Assembly: GCF_019399895.1 (NCBI RefSeq)
Contig: NC_091865.1
Location: forward strand, 6,453,001-6,517,000
DNA: 64,000 nt
DNA from: Cardiocondyla obscurior
Lineage: Eukaryota > Arthropoda > Insecta > Hymenoptera > Formicidae
Direction: 5' to 3'
Shown here piece by piece: positions 21,591 to 34,770 of the stretch. Below the pieces are notes generated by a model. That model was not told the origin of the DNA. It was given only the letters and a program-made list of their open reading frames with translations, and ran no database searches. Both the position numbers and the translations under genes were made by a program. How positions within the stretch are numbered: position 1 is the first letter of the stretch; each line of letters starts with the position of its first letter.

Positions 21591-24500
21591 CGTATATGCG
21601 GTTTGGCTGCATGCCGCGTAACTAAATTAGTTCTAGTGCAAATGGAATGAAAATGGCGCGAACGGAAATTCAAGAAAAGGGTGAGATAAAGAAACAGTTT
21701 CACCTTCGCCAGCATAAGATACTGCGGAAAATAATTAACAATTACAGAGCTAGTCTTCCGTAATTAGTACGCTTCACGCATTCGTACCAATTTCAAACGT
21801 GAAAACTTTTGACAAGAATAAATGCGAATTATAACAATTATTTCTATACTGTTAAACTTGGTAATTGGTTACGAGTAACAATGTTTTCAAAGGTAAACGC
21901 AGTAACTTTCAGAGCGCGATCGTTAACGAAGACCCTTAACGAAGAAGAACACCGTCTCGAAAACTGTGATTAACTAAGTCATTAGTCGAGCGGGGAAAAA
22001 AATTTCCTGTTAACATCGCGAGCTGTAATTTACGATTAGATCGAATATGGATAGTAATATATCGACTCTGCTGGCGTATAAATCACGATGTCGCGAAATG
22101 GGATTTCCAGCGAATAGCGTAAGAATTTGTAAAAGAATTTGTAGCTGAGATTTTCTGTTCGAACGTGTATTATTTCTTATATATTTCACGCACAGATTTC
22201 AGTACGCTTTTAATTTTATTACGCGATAAATTTCGGCGATGACATGATATAGGATATATCGAGAGAATATTCCACTGGCTATATATACATTCTTGGCAAG
22301 TCTTCAAATTTCAAAGAACGCGTATATAAGGACATAAATCTCACCGCGGGAGAGAGATTTCTCGTTTCTATGGTGAATCGAGTACGTTTTGTTCTCTAAA
22401 GATGAATTCGGGATTGAAGGAGCTGCGTGAGATAACTGCGTTTTCAACCACTTGAATAGTTAATGCGGATCTAATTAAAGATGGACGAGTCGTCATTTCA
22501 TGGAATCAAAACGGAGGATTATTATGTCGGAAATTAGAGTCTCCAGTAATACTTCGTTATTTCAGTTTACTTGACGAAAGAGCCCTCTCTTTCCAAACGG
22601 CAAATTATTGCTTTCTTTATCTTGCGCGCATAAATAAATGCGCGTTCATTTAATTCCAAGGAATCGTCAAAAGTTAGCGCACAAATTTACTACGAGCCGC
22701 CGTAACTTCTAAACCGAATCTTTCGAGCTATAGACGCACTTTAACGAAACTCGCCGTGCAACCGGTACATTTTCTTCCGCCAATCGATATCCGATACAGC
22801 ATCCGATCATACCGAAGACTTGTAACCAGACTGCACGTAATATTTTTCTTCGTAATGCATTCTACACGCGAGACATATAATATATTCGTTGAAACGTCAA
22901 AATGTTTATCTCACAGCGCATCGGCGTAACGCAATTTTTCTATTTCTATTTACGTTTGTTCTCAAATAACTAAATCAACGAAAAATTATTTTGCATTAAT
23001 TTCAACTCGGTCCATAATAACGACGTTATTATCAAACTGCCCGCGGAGTTTCCTTATTTATATGACTATATGCAAGTATATGTAATTTATCATTTCATAA
23101 AGTAGAATAACGGCTGCGACTGCCATTATGTAATTACTTGATTTGTCCCGGCTGGAAAGTTTATAATGACTTTTTGCCGAGCGATACTCTAAATACTTTA
23201 ATGGCTGAGACACTTAAGAGACAGCTTCTTTACGCTCATACCGATTGCCCTAATGAAAAACAGTGCGGAGGTATTTACTCGCGAAATGCCCCTCGAAAAA
23301 TTTCGGAAAAGGATTTTTATCCAAGGCTGTTATCGTTTTTGCAACGAGCGAAGTTACCGATCTGATAACAAATGGAAGAGAATCCGATCCTTTTTCCGGG
23401 TTGTCACACCGGCACGTGTACGTGCACGTGTATGGACGGGATATAGATCGGAAGCGAGGACCGGAGTCCTTGGCTCCGCAGTGGAATTCGATTAAACTGG
23501 CTGCAGAGGCGTTCGAGTTTCTTAGTCGAATTGGAAGATTCCACGAGCTCTCCGGACGACAAAGCGTCGCGGGAAACTCTCGTAGAAAACGCTCGTTCGT
23601 TCTTTCGCCTAAGCCGTCGCCGCAGCGTTCCATGACCCCGGCGGTTTCTTAGCTGGCCGGGTAGCCCGTCGGCCAATTAGAAAAAACTTTGACCGAAACG
23701 GGATTACCTTGATCCCGAGAACTTCAGCTGCCGACACGATTGCGTTACCTCGATGTCGCATTAGGATTATAAACTTTCCCCAATCGGATTTAAGGAGATA
23801 TGTAACGTCACTCGTACGCCATCGACACTTAAAAACCTTTGCTCGCCGACTGTATTCGCGTTCGAGGTCCTAAGTCAGATTTTTACCGTAAGTTCCGTCG
23901 CAAACTTATTTCGTCGACGGCGTTTTAAAGACCCGCGGGCATTTCGTTTCGCGCGCGCACGCGAACGTTAATAGATCTGGCGTCTACTAGATGCTCGCGA
24001 ACATCGCGTTCGCCAGACAATATCGCGGATGCCTGGTTCATTGAAATATTGAAATGTAGGAAGGAGCGCGGTTGGAATCGCGTGCAAAGCCACGGCCCGG
24101 CTATGAAAAAGGTTTACGACAGCTGAAAATTCCGCGGCCGTGGCGTATATACCGTCTACGTTACGCCCGAATAGTGGAGTGGCTGAAATATAGTAGATAC
24201 CGGCGCATTGTGCCACCAGTCTTTCGCGCCCGCGATCCTTGCCCATTTATTTGATATATGCGCCGGAACAATAGGTGGGGTAATGATCTGATGCTAGTGC
24301 TTCATACTGCCACGAGCAAAAGGAAAACGAATGCGAAATTCGCGAAAAAGATTTACGCCTATTTTCGCGACCGGCCGAATATTTTTTCTTTTTTCTTTTT
24401 TTTTCTTTTTTATACAATGCGCTAGTTTCGCAGTGGATATCACGGCGGCTTCGGCTTTGGCGATGCGACAGAAATCCTTCCGTTTTCCGAGTATTTATGG

Positions 24501-25792
24501 GACAGCCATCTTTAATTAAATTGAAAAATTACTCGCAAGGAGAAAGACGAGGTTTGTATATTAATCCCACGCAGCCAATATCGAAATATACGGCGTGCAC
24601 GTAATGAAGCGATGTTTATTAAAAACAACGAATTCTTTTTGATTTTATATTAATATACAGATTTTTTTTCTATTCCTGCTATCAATACCGATGGCAAAGT
24701 TATCTTGAAAAGAAAATGTAATGATTACGCTTGCAATAAAAAAATTTAATAAAAATGATTAATCTCTAATTTTCATAGTATATCTGCAATTAGAGCAACT
24801 GTGAAATTTTTATAATTTTTTTTTAATGATTAAATCTTAATGTAAAATTTGAAATTGAAACGATGCATTGAGCTTTCTCTTGGGAATTATTCACGTCGTC
24901 TCCAAATAGATCTATTCGAGACTCGGGCTAATCAATAGCCGTCTGCACTGAATGATTTAGATCGGGGTTCATTAGTACATATCTAGCGAAGCTGGGCTGT
25001 TATCGATACGTGTCTGTGCGAGACCACATAGAAGCGATCGTTTTCGCGCATCTGCCACGATGCGGCATGAAGGAAACAAAGTTTAATCCTTCGGCGAGAG
25101 TTTCCGCTATCCGTGTACGTACACAAACAGCAGCAAGCCGGCGGGAAAGGCACGATTAATCATATAAGCAACTTTTGCCGCAGTTCTCGAACGAGACGGC
25201 GTACTCAGAAGGGTGGCGGTGATGCGATGGCGAAAGCTGCCGCGCGCACAACAAGAGGCTGCCGTGGGGTCAAAGAGGACAGGGTGGAAAACGGTGGCTG
25301 CGAAACGGCTGCTCCGTTCGAAATTGTCACGATGATAAATCGCGTCGGTATCGTATATCTTGGTGGCGCGTCTCCAAGCACTTGCACACGGCCGAAACTA
25401 TATTTTTCCCGGATGCGGATACGCGAGAACGTGGGTTACGCGTGGCAAGTGAAGCGTGAGTACCCGCTCCCGGAGCGAAGGGAACAGGGAAGATCGTCGG
25501 ACCACGGCTGCGAGCCATGGTTATATATGCATTTGTAGATTTCAACGTGTGCTCATCGAGAGAACGCATGCCGCAACTTTGTCATGCACGCTCAGGGAAC
25601 AATACCCGGCTTGCTTGCGACGTGGGAGAAAGCACGGATCCCACACGATCAAGTGCCCGAGAGTAAACTCAAGAACGAACGTTGAAATATCTTTATCCGG
25701 GAATACAAAGCAGTTTTTATTGGCATTGCGATTTATATTGAGATATTTGTTAAGCGCAATTAAAATAAGATTTATATAATGTAAAAAAATGT

Positions 25793-25808
25793 AAAAAAAA
25801 AAAAAAAA
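25793..25808. repeat. A16 homopolymer
   Basis: Sixteen A on the plus strand, immediately after a shorter A run. Confidence 0.85.
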
Positions 25809-28800
25809 TTATTGTGCAGCTTCGACGAAATTATATTATTTTATTTATTCCTATGCGCTTATAAGCTCACGTTACAGCTCCATGAATATGAATTTCAAAA
25901 GATTGGAGCGGAGAGAGAAACGGGATAACCATTCTGTTTCTATATTGCCGCGATTCGGGGCAGCTCTTATATTTTTCTTTTCTTACTTTCGTTGTAAAAC
26001 ACCGCGCTCTTGGCAATGCAATCTCGCGACGGGGATAATAATTATCAATACTCCAGGCGCCTGCGAAACATATTACTTTGCCGAAAAGAAAGATTTACAT
26101 AAAATAAGAAACAGCGAGGACCATAAAATTCTCTTCCGCAATGAACTATTAAAGATCCGCAGGAGAGAATCTGTATTTTTCTTTATAAAGCAGTTGTTTT
26201 AAAAGGTATAGATGGTATCTTCGCGTATGTTACATTGAAATGTACCTTTTGTCGAAGCGCACGTCTTGGGCATTGCAGGTGTGTCGTTAAAAGTAACGTA
26301 TTGTATTAAAAAATTAACATTTTCTTTTACAACAAAGCTAAAAAAATTTAATTTACAGTTTCGATTATAACACACTTCCCAGGCGAATAAACATCGGTTT
26401 GGTAAACACGTACGAGACGTTCTCTATCCTTTCGGTAGCTAGTTCGAAGTTCTACTCCGGCAAACAACGTGGCGTTACGTTTGCCGTAGTTGTTGGAGTG
26501 AAAAACAAATATTGTCTGGTGCTTGGACTAGCACGAGGCAGTGCCGCGACGTTTCGGACGGAGGTTGCTGGCTGCTGCGGAACGAACGTGTCATTATCCT
26601 TAGTCGCTAAGCTCCATTAGAAACTAAATGCGCCGCGTTCCGGCTGGCAAACATGGGACCACTGTGAGAAACCTGACTGATTATGGAGACGTGGTAATTG
26701 TGCGCTGGATGATTTGTTCTCTGCTACAAAGAGGAGACTACTTAAGCAACCCTCGCGGAATAAGAGAAAAAGATTAATATGTCAATCGATATTCCTAACT
26801 ATAACGAAATAAATAATACTTGTTTTATAATAGCAAAATCAAAAATTTAATTGGTAGTAAATGCTCTTCTTTAAGAGTTTATTGGGGGAGGAAAAAAAAA
26901 ACGGGAGAGCCGCTATCAGATTTTTAATTAAAATAAATGCATGATTTCGTTCGACGGTAACAACAGTCCCAACGAAATCTGAGATTTGAATACGACGCGA
27001 TTACAGCTGTAAATAGGAGGCATCAACGACGTTTAATGTGTGTTTCTGCGAAACAGCGAGTATATAACTTGAGTACATCCCGAGATGCTCTCGTGGAACT
27101 ATAGCAGAGCGCGACATTCGCTACAGAATTCACGCTCGGTCTGACCTGAATATTAATGCTCGATGCATATATCTTTATCACACAGTCTTATCCAAGAATA
27201 TATCTTCCAACTACAATAGCCAAACCACAGCGAAAGGCGCAAGCGTGGCTGCTTCTACTTTACATATTTTAGCAAATACTGGCGGAATATGTTTCCCCAA
27301 TAAGTTTACAAATACTCGCGAATAAATTACCGGCGTGCAATTTGTACGCAACACTCAGACTATAAATTATTAATTAGCAGCTGTAGAAAATTTATAAGCA
27401 CATTTAATAGCATCGTATTTAATATGATAATAATTTTCATTAGAAGCCATGCAGTTAATTTCAGTTTTCCCCCTTTTATTTTTTTTTTTTTTTACCCGTA
27501 CGTCTTACAAAAAAATTTTGTTGCAGTTATAGCTTTGTTATCCAGAATTGTTGTACATGTACACGCGACGTTAATCTTACGTACAACGCACGAATGACTT
27601 TGCTCGTTAGTTTGGAATTTACAGCTAGTACCGCGCAAGAAACGCCACTTCGAGTTGTATGATCGGCAGGATGGTCAGATGATTAATTATGCTGCGAAAC
27701 GCACAGTCATCTAAAGCCACAGACAATTGGGGGCCGTGATTGTCGACGGGCTAAGATACATTCTGACGCGCGGTTAATCGATATTCTCTCTAATTGATAC
27801 CTAACGCGATTAATAATTATGACGGTTCGTCGCGCATTCAATAGCCGTACACACTTGCAGCAGAGATTAGCGAATTAATTATCATCAATATTATTGTCTT
27901 TGCTGTCGCGGGATATTGCTGCGGATGGTGAATCGCTGCGAATATTATTACTACCGTTTAATCGCTTTCTCCCTTATAATTACAAATGTATTTTCTCGCA
28001 CACTTAGTTTAGTTCGAGTTTCAGTAAAGCTGAAAGTTTTTAGTGCTATCAAAGGCACGAGGGAAGAGCAGTTCGCAGATGTTATATGCGCATATTATTT
28101 ACTCTTCGGCAACCCTTTCAAGCCGAGAACGATTAGATTCCATATAATTCTTTTCATTTTATTAAATGAGCATTTGGTTAACATTAAATAGGCAGCGCGG
28201 GCTATATTTTCACAAGAAATAGCGCACCTTTAATTAAGTCTCAGCCAAAGAACATGTGCTTCACCTTGAAACGAAAACGACGCGCGTGCGCTACACTGCT
28301 TGTAGATGGACGCGGAAAACGCGGTTGCAGGCTAATTTGCGGCGGTGCTAAACGAGGAGTTGCCGGAGCATCAAGAAACAGAGCTAGACAAAGGGTGAGG
28401 AAAGCAGAGAGAGGAAGCGAGGCAAACTCCAGACGCGCGGCGTGAACTCGCGCGAACTGCGGCCCGAGTAATTATCTTTGCAACGAGAAATGTTATTTAC
28501 TAGTACCTATTTACCTCTTCGGACATTCGATCTTACCTATTAAAGAGAACTTGGCCATTTAGTTTCGACACGAGCATTAAACTGTATTACGAGGAATAAG
28601 GCCCAATTTTCAAGCTGATAGATTAAATATTAAATATAAAAAAAAAAAATAAAATTTTATGACAATTTTCGGAGTGGGCGTCTTTACTAATTTTATGATT
28701 TAATTTTAATGTGCGAAAAGCACACAGTTACAATCATCGAATTCACATTTTACTAATTTATACTGATCTACATACATAATAAAGTGCTAAGACTAAAAAT

Positions 28801-28866
28801 GGAAAAAAATCAAGTTTTTAAGCGAGAAGTAAATTGCAAACTGCAAAACGAAAAGGAGATGTAGCA

Positions 28867-28889
28867 AGAGAGAGAGAGAGAGAGAGAGA
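28867..28889. repeat. (AG)11 dinucleotide microsatellite
   Basis: Eleven perfect AG units on the plus strand, in gene-free DNA. Confidence 0.9.
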
Positions 28890-30860
28890 TAAAGAGGGCA
28901 AGACTGACTCGGCCTTTGTGTCGTTGACATTCTGATAATCGCTGATTCTCGTTCCATCGAAACCATCTTTTACCGCTTAGTCAGTTTTATCAAACGGAAC
29001 TAGCCATAATTGCATAGCACAATTACAAGCCACTTGCGGCTTTCTCTTTCGTTCTTTTACGCCAACTCCCGTTACATGTTTCTCCTTTTATTTCGACCGC
29101 CGTTCGTCGACGTCCAATCAGTGTTTGGATTAAGTTAACTGCATCGACACCTTTTGGCTGGATCGGTTCGCAGCGACGGTCAGTTTAATAGAGATAACTT
29201 GAAAAGAAAAAAAAAAAGGGAACGCTATTCTAGAGGAAGAAGTACTTGATCGTCACAATGTTTAAGAAAAAATAATAAATTATTAGCTAATGATATTTGA
29301 ATAGTTTTAAAAGTCATCCTGAGTTATCGTCGTATTTCAGCGTGTTATTCGAGAATTAAAAATAATAAAAATATTTACAATACAATTGAATCGAATAAAA
29401 ATATTATTTGTGTTTATGGTAGCGTTAAAAAATAATTGGAAGTACGGTAACAAAAAGGATACGCCGTACTAAACCTGACAATTCTATTGCAAAATATATC
29501 CAGTAGATGAAGTCAGCTTCACGTCAGACTGCGTAATTTTCTGTAGCGCGCCTGCTTCTGTTCACTTGGCCGAAAAAGAAAAAAGATAATTATTTATCGT
29601 CCAGTGTTTCTCTTGTTTTATTTTTCTATGCGACGTAAAAATAGACACGGGGAGAAGGGAGATAAGAGAGGAACGAGGCGAATTTTGCGCAAACGAATGA
29701 ATGCTAGATAAAGAAAAAGGAAAAGCACGAAATGCTGTTATTTACGCGAGTTGAGTTTATACACTTGAGAGAAATGTCCTTAACAGAGTTACTTTCTTTA
29801 TCCTGGAATGATACGACGGCGAAAGTTGCGAGTTGCTTTCTACTTCCAGAGCGTAATCGTAGACCGGAAAATGCCACGCTGTAAGAAAGTGTTCAGGAAT
29901 CTCGGTTGAAGCAGTGTTAAAAGCAGTTAAGAAGATAGTGCGAGCTAATAAGGCGGACGAGCGATAAGTGCATAGTGGAGGATGGCAGGGGGTAAAGGAA
30001 AGAGGAACAGGCACCCACGGTCCACCTAGCTAAGCACCCGATCGTCCACTGTGCGCTGTATGAGCGAGTGCATAAAGGTCGTCCTTGCAGAACGAGTGGC
30101 TTTTCATAACTGCGGGACAAGTTCGCGATAAAACCAACGGCGATAGGTAACGACGAGTGAATAACACCCTCGCCGGTGAAACGACGGGATAACTCCGGCT
30201 AGTCACATTATCGACAACTGAATCGCCGACTGCCCGTTCGCCCTTCGCTGGCGTCCGTAATAGGGTCGTCATCCCCCGCGGCCTCCGAGTTCTCGCTGGC
30301 GACCCCGTGAAACATTATGGGAAACCATGACCTCCGACTTATGCGTCGCTCGTCGCTTCGATGGAGATACGCTAACGAGACATCGACGACATTTCCTAGC
30401 AGATGAAATGCAAATGCCAATGCATTTGAGCCCTAGAAGCTGCGCGGTTTCTCTCAGCTCGACGCGGTATGAATTTCACCTCGATTCAGACGTGATGGAA
30501 ATTAATGTAACTCGTGCTCGACCAGGCCCCAAAAATAATCTAGTAGTATGAATTATTTTCTAATTCTTCAAAATTTATTTATTTATTTATTTTATTGTAG
30601 AATAATTTTTTTTTCTTTTTCTTTTTGTATTGTTATCAGAATAAGAATTTTACACGAAAAGCTTAACAAAAGCGGCAAATACTTTAATTTAGAAAAGCCG
30701 CTTTGGTCGCTGCGAAAATCTCCAGAAAACAGGTTCCAATAGTCTTCTTCTGCCTTGGAATTTTCCACAAGAGTTCTTTGAGACCTGTCCGCGCTTCATT
30801 TCTTAATGATCATCCATCAAAGGAACCCTTCTAATGAAATATTTTGCTATTTTGTTGCAG

Positions 30861-30930
30861 ATGGGATCTCGTATCAGCAGAAAAAACGCTTTTTGATCTA
30901 AGCGAGTCATTGAAGGATTTAAGAAAACGA
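30861..30930 (+). other. Candidate 70-nt exon encoding a charged helix
   Basis: A strong acceptor (a T-rich tract ending TATTTTGTTGCAG) is followed by one base and then an open frame reading WDLVSAEKTLFDLSESLKDL and on through KR. A moderate donor (CGA then GTAAAG) lies at 30931, which would give a 70-nt exon entered in phase 2 and left in phase 0. Without that donor the frame stops at TAG 30940-30942, so a terminal exon is the alternative. The leucines spaced three to four apart with alternating charge would form an amphipathic or coiled-coil helix. No homologue is recognised. It lies 1.1 kb upstream of the signal-peptide exon on the same strand, so it could also be a noncoding leader exon of that gene. 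Confidence 0.25.
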
Positions 30931-31850
30931 GTAAAGGTCTAGACGAGTCTAATTCTGTAAGAGAGCGAGAGGAAGACCAAAGCTCGACAGGAAGATCCGA
31001 AGGGAGAGAAAAAAAAAAAAGAGACAGAAAATAGTGGAAACGCTCTGGCACATGTTACGTGTAAGAAAAAGACAGAGTGAAAAAGAGCGAGAAAGCGGGA
31101 AGACGCCGTTACTCTCGCGATCGCCGTCGGTGGAAGCGATGATTGTGTCTTCATGTTATACCCGAAGGAACGGAGTAATACGTTCTGAGAAGAAGGAACG
31201 TGAAGTATAGGGTGCATAAATCAAGACTCGCGCAGAAATGAAGATTCTGTCCGGGGAAGAGGAATAACGGCAGCGAGAGTGCAAAATTTTACGTGACATA
31301 AAGCCCTTTCGTTCAATGACGTGGAAAAAGTGTGTCTGATAAACAATGGCGGGCCGCTGTCCCTTTATTCTAAATTTCCATATCCGTCGCAGACATGTTA
31401 ATCTTACGTTGAGCACCAATTACACCAAAGAAACGCGTGATCGCGCTTAATTAATTTCGTTGCTCCGGGATTATACAATATACGTATATGTGCGCGCAAT
31501 CGTTATACCCGACCGTGACCCAGAATTCAAGATTAATTACGAGTAAAACGTGCCTCGTACCTTTCGTTCCAATCAACGCGCATACATATTTTCTCTATTT
31601 GAATTCTCGAAATTAATTTCGCCGTTGGATCCTTATGCTTCGTACTCGCCCACTTCTATCCTTTCTCGCGTCGATCCTTCGCTCTTATCAATGCGCGGTC
31701 TCGCTTTAATGAAATTCCTCTTTTGAGAACTTCCCAATTGAATCGTATAAATATTATGCGTGTAGATATTACGCGGCAGCGTATTCTTATAGTTTCCTTC
31801 GAGCAACTCCGGAATGATATGAAAATACCAGCTGAGAGACGCGACGGGAT
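30931..31850. other. Purine-rich flank upstream of the signal-peptide exon
   Basis: The plus strand is strikingly A/G-rich at 30955-31090. Open frames on the minus strand here are products of the pyrimidine-rich complement (runs of S, F, L) and are not credible genes. No exon is supported. Confidence 0.45.
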
Positions 31851-32061
31851 AAAACGCCGCGCCGGCAGTATCGAGAGTTTTGTTCGATTGTGCAGATATT
31901 CGGCGGCTGTGACGTATTGTTGTGCGACCGCGCTCGGACGAGAGAAGAACAGGGATAGGGGAGAGAAAAAGAGGACCGGGCGCAGCGGGGAAGAAATAAG
32001 CGGAGGCATGTCAGAGAAAATGATATCGAGGCGGAGAACTGATTGAAACTAGAAAGGAAAA
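31851..32061 (+). promoter_or_regulatory. Probable 5' leader and core promoter of the signal-peptide gene
   Basis: The sequence upstream of the ATG at 32062 is GC- and purine-rich and has no good acceptor close to the ATG, so the leader may be continuous with the transcription start. A GATAAAA string near 31847 could act as a TATA-like element about 30 nt before a start in the 31880s, but no clear initiator is seen. An in-frame TAG twelve bases before the ATG closes the reading frame and supports that start. Confidence 0.35.
32008..32046 (+). promoter_or_regulatory. Upstream ORF in the leader
   Basis: ATG at 32008 opens a 12-codon frame (MSEKMISRRRTD) ending with TGA at 32044-32046, only 15 nt before the main ATG. 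It contains a second in-frame ATG. An upstream ORF this close usually lowers initiation at the main ORF or allows reinitiation. That effect is general knowledge and is not shown here. Confidence 0.4.
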
Positions 32062-32194
32062 ATGACAACTATCGAAGCCGTTAGTGAAATGAGTGCGGTA
32101 CGTCGAGCGGTATGGTTCAGCGCCGTGTTATTTGCAGCTACTCCCTTGGCCTATACTCAAGTAACATGGACGCCGATCTACGTCGGAGGATACA
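32062..32194 (+). CDS. First coding exon of a secreted or membrane protein (partial)
   Basis: The ATG sits in a good insect context (GGAAAAATGACA), with an in-frame stop twelve bases upstream. The exon encodes 44 residues plus the first base of codon 45 and ends ACA then GTGAGT, a near-perfect donor leaving in phase 1; reading through it meets a stop two codons later. Residues 1-15 are polar and end with an Arg-Arg pair. Residues 16-30 are a hydrophobic core (AVWFSAVLFAATPLA). Cleavage is likely after the alanine at 30 or near the YTQ at 31-33, leaving a mature start QVTWTPIYVGGY. A second Met at residue 10 could give a shorter signal peptide. This is the architecture of a signal-peptide exon of a receptor, adhesion molecule or secreted enzyme. 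I could not identify the family from the few mature residues. The next exon was not found, so the following intron is probably very long. Confidence 0.55.
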
Positions 32195-33972
32195 GTGAGT
32201 AAAACGATTACTTTTTATCATCGACGTAATGACGAAAAGCGTTTAGATTGCATTTACGATAAAGTTTAATCGATACGCTCTTATCCTACGTCCGCGTTTA
32301 TGAATCCTATTTCAAGCTACTCTTAAACCGTCGTTATAATTAATTTCATCCCGAGTAACCACGTATGTCGAAATATAATTTGGAGATTTTTAATTTTTAA
32401 TTCCTTTGGAGATTAATTTTATTCGCGGTGCTCTGTTTCACATTGATTAAATTCGGTTAAAGTAACCTCGTGGAAGGTATAGCTAAACGATAAGCGAGAG
32501 ATGTAATTGTACTTGCACATTTTCGACCAAGGTTTATAACGCAATTAACGAATAACATATTTCAGTGGAAAAATATGAATATTATATAATAAAATATAAC
32601 GTTAATGTTAATTTCGTCGGAGTTAAAACGTAATAATGTGTCACTGATTCCTTGTGTATGTGACTTATTAACATCATTTATCATTTCGCGTGATTTCCTC
32701 GTGGAACACGCGATATTTGCAGTTGTCACGTACACTAATCTTCATTTTCATATGATAATACATTATGATAAATTATGCTTCGGGCCGCGCTGGCGCGTCG
32801 CTTCGTTACGAGCTGAAAAAACATGTCAAAATGAGCACACACGCGCTTCCTCTTTTTTACGCGACATATTTTCATTCGTCCGACGGGAAAGCGAAAAAGG
32901 AAAAGAAGAAGTGACGCAGTAAACGATGAAATATCGCGCGGCATTATTTTTTCCGCGTTTCTCCGAATCTTTTTTAACGACTCGAACTTTGGCAATCAAG
33001 GTTATAGCGCCAACAACGAGCGGTAAACGCGAAAGTGTGCCTCACGATAACCCTGTACGAAGGATTGATAGTGTCAATTAACGAGCGACGACTGGCTGAA
33101 AGTTCGCAAACGGGTACAATTAATGGCGCATCAGCTTTCCGCGTAGCAATTGAAAAAAGAGACATCAAAGTGAAACGAGTCTATCTAAAAAAAATGGACA
33201 GAGTTCCTGAAACACTTTTTTTTTTTTTTCTATTTTTTTCTTTTTCTAATATCATCTATTGATATAAAGCATTGAAAGTTACAGTAGTTAATTCTTTAAA
33301 ATAATGTCAAATAACAACGTCTACTTTAATTGATTGATACTCGTTCTTTTTACAACTTTTAACAAAGAAACTCCAGTGATGCAGTAAAATAAAAATTGCT
33401 CGTTTAATAATTAATTTTTAAAATACTTAATATGATAATGTTACTTGATAGTAATTTGAAGCGTTTTTATCAAGGTGTGACTCGCTATCGGAACAAATTA
33501 CACGCTGCTTTGAGGATATGTTCCATTAGTGCAATCGTAAATTATTTTAATGATATTCTTCTGGAAAAATGAGTTCAGAATTTAATCTATTGCCCGCGTG
33601 GCGGCGGGGAGCGTCAAACCGGGAATGATGATAAATGCATAAAATACTCGCTTAAGAGAAAAGCAATCTCACGAGTATTCAGATCTCAACGGACATTAAA
33701 TTTTTATAACCCGGGACATTTATCCGTTAATGCCGTCACTCCGCCTGATGGACGTCGCAATAATCGAATTACAGGAATGGTCCGTCACATAATTTATTAG
33801 ACCGGACGATTTTAATATATTTTATTGTTAATTATCACCAAATTGCAAATTTAAATCGATAGTTATTACGTCTATGTGTATTGTTTTACTTTACGATCTC
33901 ATAACTTTTGCGCACGCTAATGAAATTGTAAATGCTGCGCTGATAAGTAGATTTTGCAGTTCATAAACTCAC

Positions 33973-34028
33973 CTAATGGAATAGAACACGAGTGGATTGA
34001 AATATGGAGGATTTTGTGTCATACTCTC
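33973..34028 (-). other. Candidate 56-nt minus-strand exon
   Basis: On the minus strand the acceptor reads CCCGATTATTTAG and the donor is TTAG followed by GTGAGT, both good. One frame is open throughout (ESMTQNPPYFNPLVFYSI), entered in phase 0 and left in phase 2. An internal ATG at its third codon could be a start. No homologue is recognised, and short segments like this arise by chance, so confidence is low. Confidence 0.2.
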
Positions 34029-34498
34029 CTAAATAATCGGGCGCAACTTACATTTATTTAAATATACTAACAAAATAATCCCTTGTATTATTACGCTCGA
34101 AAACTTACATTCTGGCGCTGCAATATATTATTATAAATAATATACTGCAAAATATGAAGGATTAAAATCATAAATGTAACATGAAAATGGCAGGCCGAGC
34201 GTACCGGATTGTCTGTCGATAGACAGTATTTTATCTTACGTACTCCCGAGAGGAAATGCGGGGGATCTGGAATCGGTAACAATGTATCTACAGCAAGATC
34301 AAATTATCGCACACACAAACACACATACACAGAACGATATTGCAAGAGGTTTAACCGAAGTAGAGTTTTACCGAATGATCATTCGATCCACGTAGAACGG
34401 ATTGAAAACCAATCACGCTTCGCCCCGTAGAAAGATATAAGGCCCCGCTAGCAAGAAATCAATCTGAAACGTGCCCGAAGTAACTCAATTTTCTTCAG

Positions 34499-34547
34499 TT
34501 ATGTCTAAGGTTACCGTTGCAGGCCGCGTATAAGCTGATATGAGAAG
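34499..34547 (+). other. Candidate small plus-strand exon with nested acceptors
   Basis: Two acceptors (CAATTTTCTTCAG before 34499 and TTACCGTTGCAG before 34523) share one strong donor (GAAG then GTGAGC at 34548), giving 49- or 25-nt exons. Spliced to the signal-peptide exon in its phase 1, either version reaches the same TAA within eleven codons. It would therefore be a poison or truncating exon, or a leader exon of another transcript, rather than ordinary coding sequence. Confidence 0.2.
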
Positions 34548-34770
34548 GTGAGCGTCCTCGAGTTTGCAACTTCCGCCAAGTCTGATCGCAGTCTTAATCA
34601 CTAGAACTTCATCGTGAGAAATTAAGCACTACCGTTCTACAACTCCGACGTATCTTACCTTGTTTGTCTTAATGAACAAGTCTCAAAGTTGCGCCTTCCT
34701 TGCCTTTCCGAGATTTACTCGCCAACATTTGTAATAGGAAATATAACGACCAGGTGATATATAAAAATTT

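Larger units (their letters stand above)
21591..30860. other. Long gene-poor stretch
   Basis: I see no supported gene. GC-richer patches at 23250-23680, 24000-24250, 25110-25560, 28240-28460 and 30000-30470 produce overlapping open frames on both strands, and none shows a recognisable domain. Acceptor-like strings occur (for example near 22565, 26357 and 29338) without a donor-bounded open frame. Simple repeats include A16 at 25793-25808, AG at 28867-28889 and many T runs near 24380 and 27480. Confidence 0.45.
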
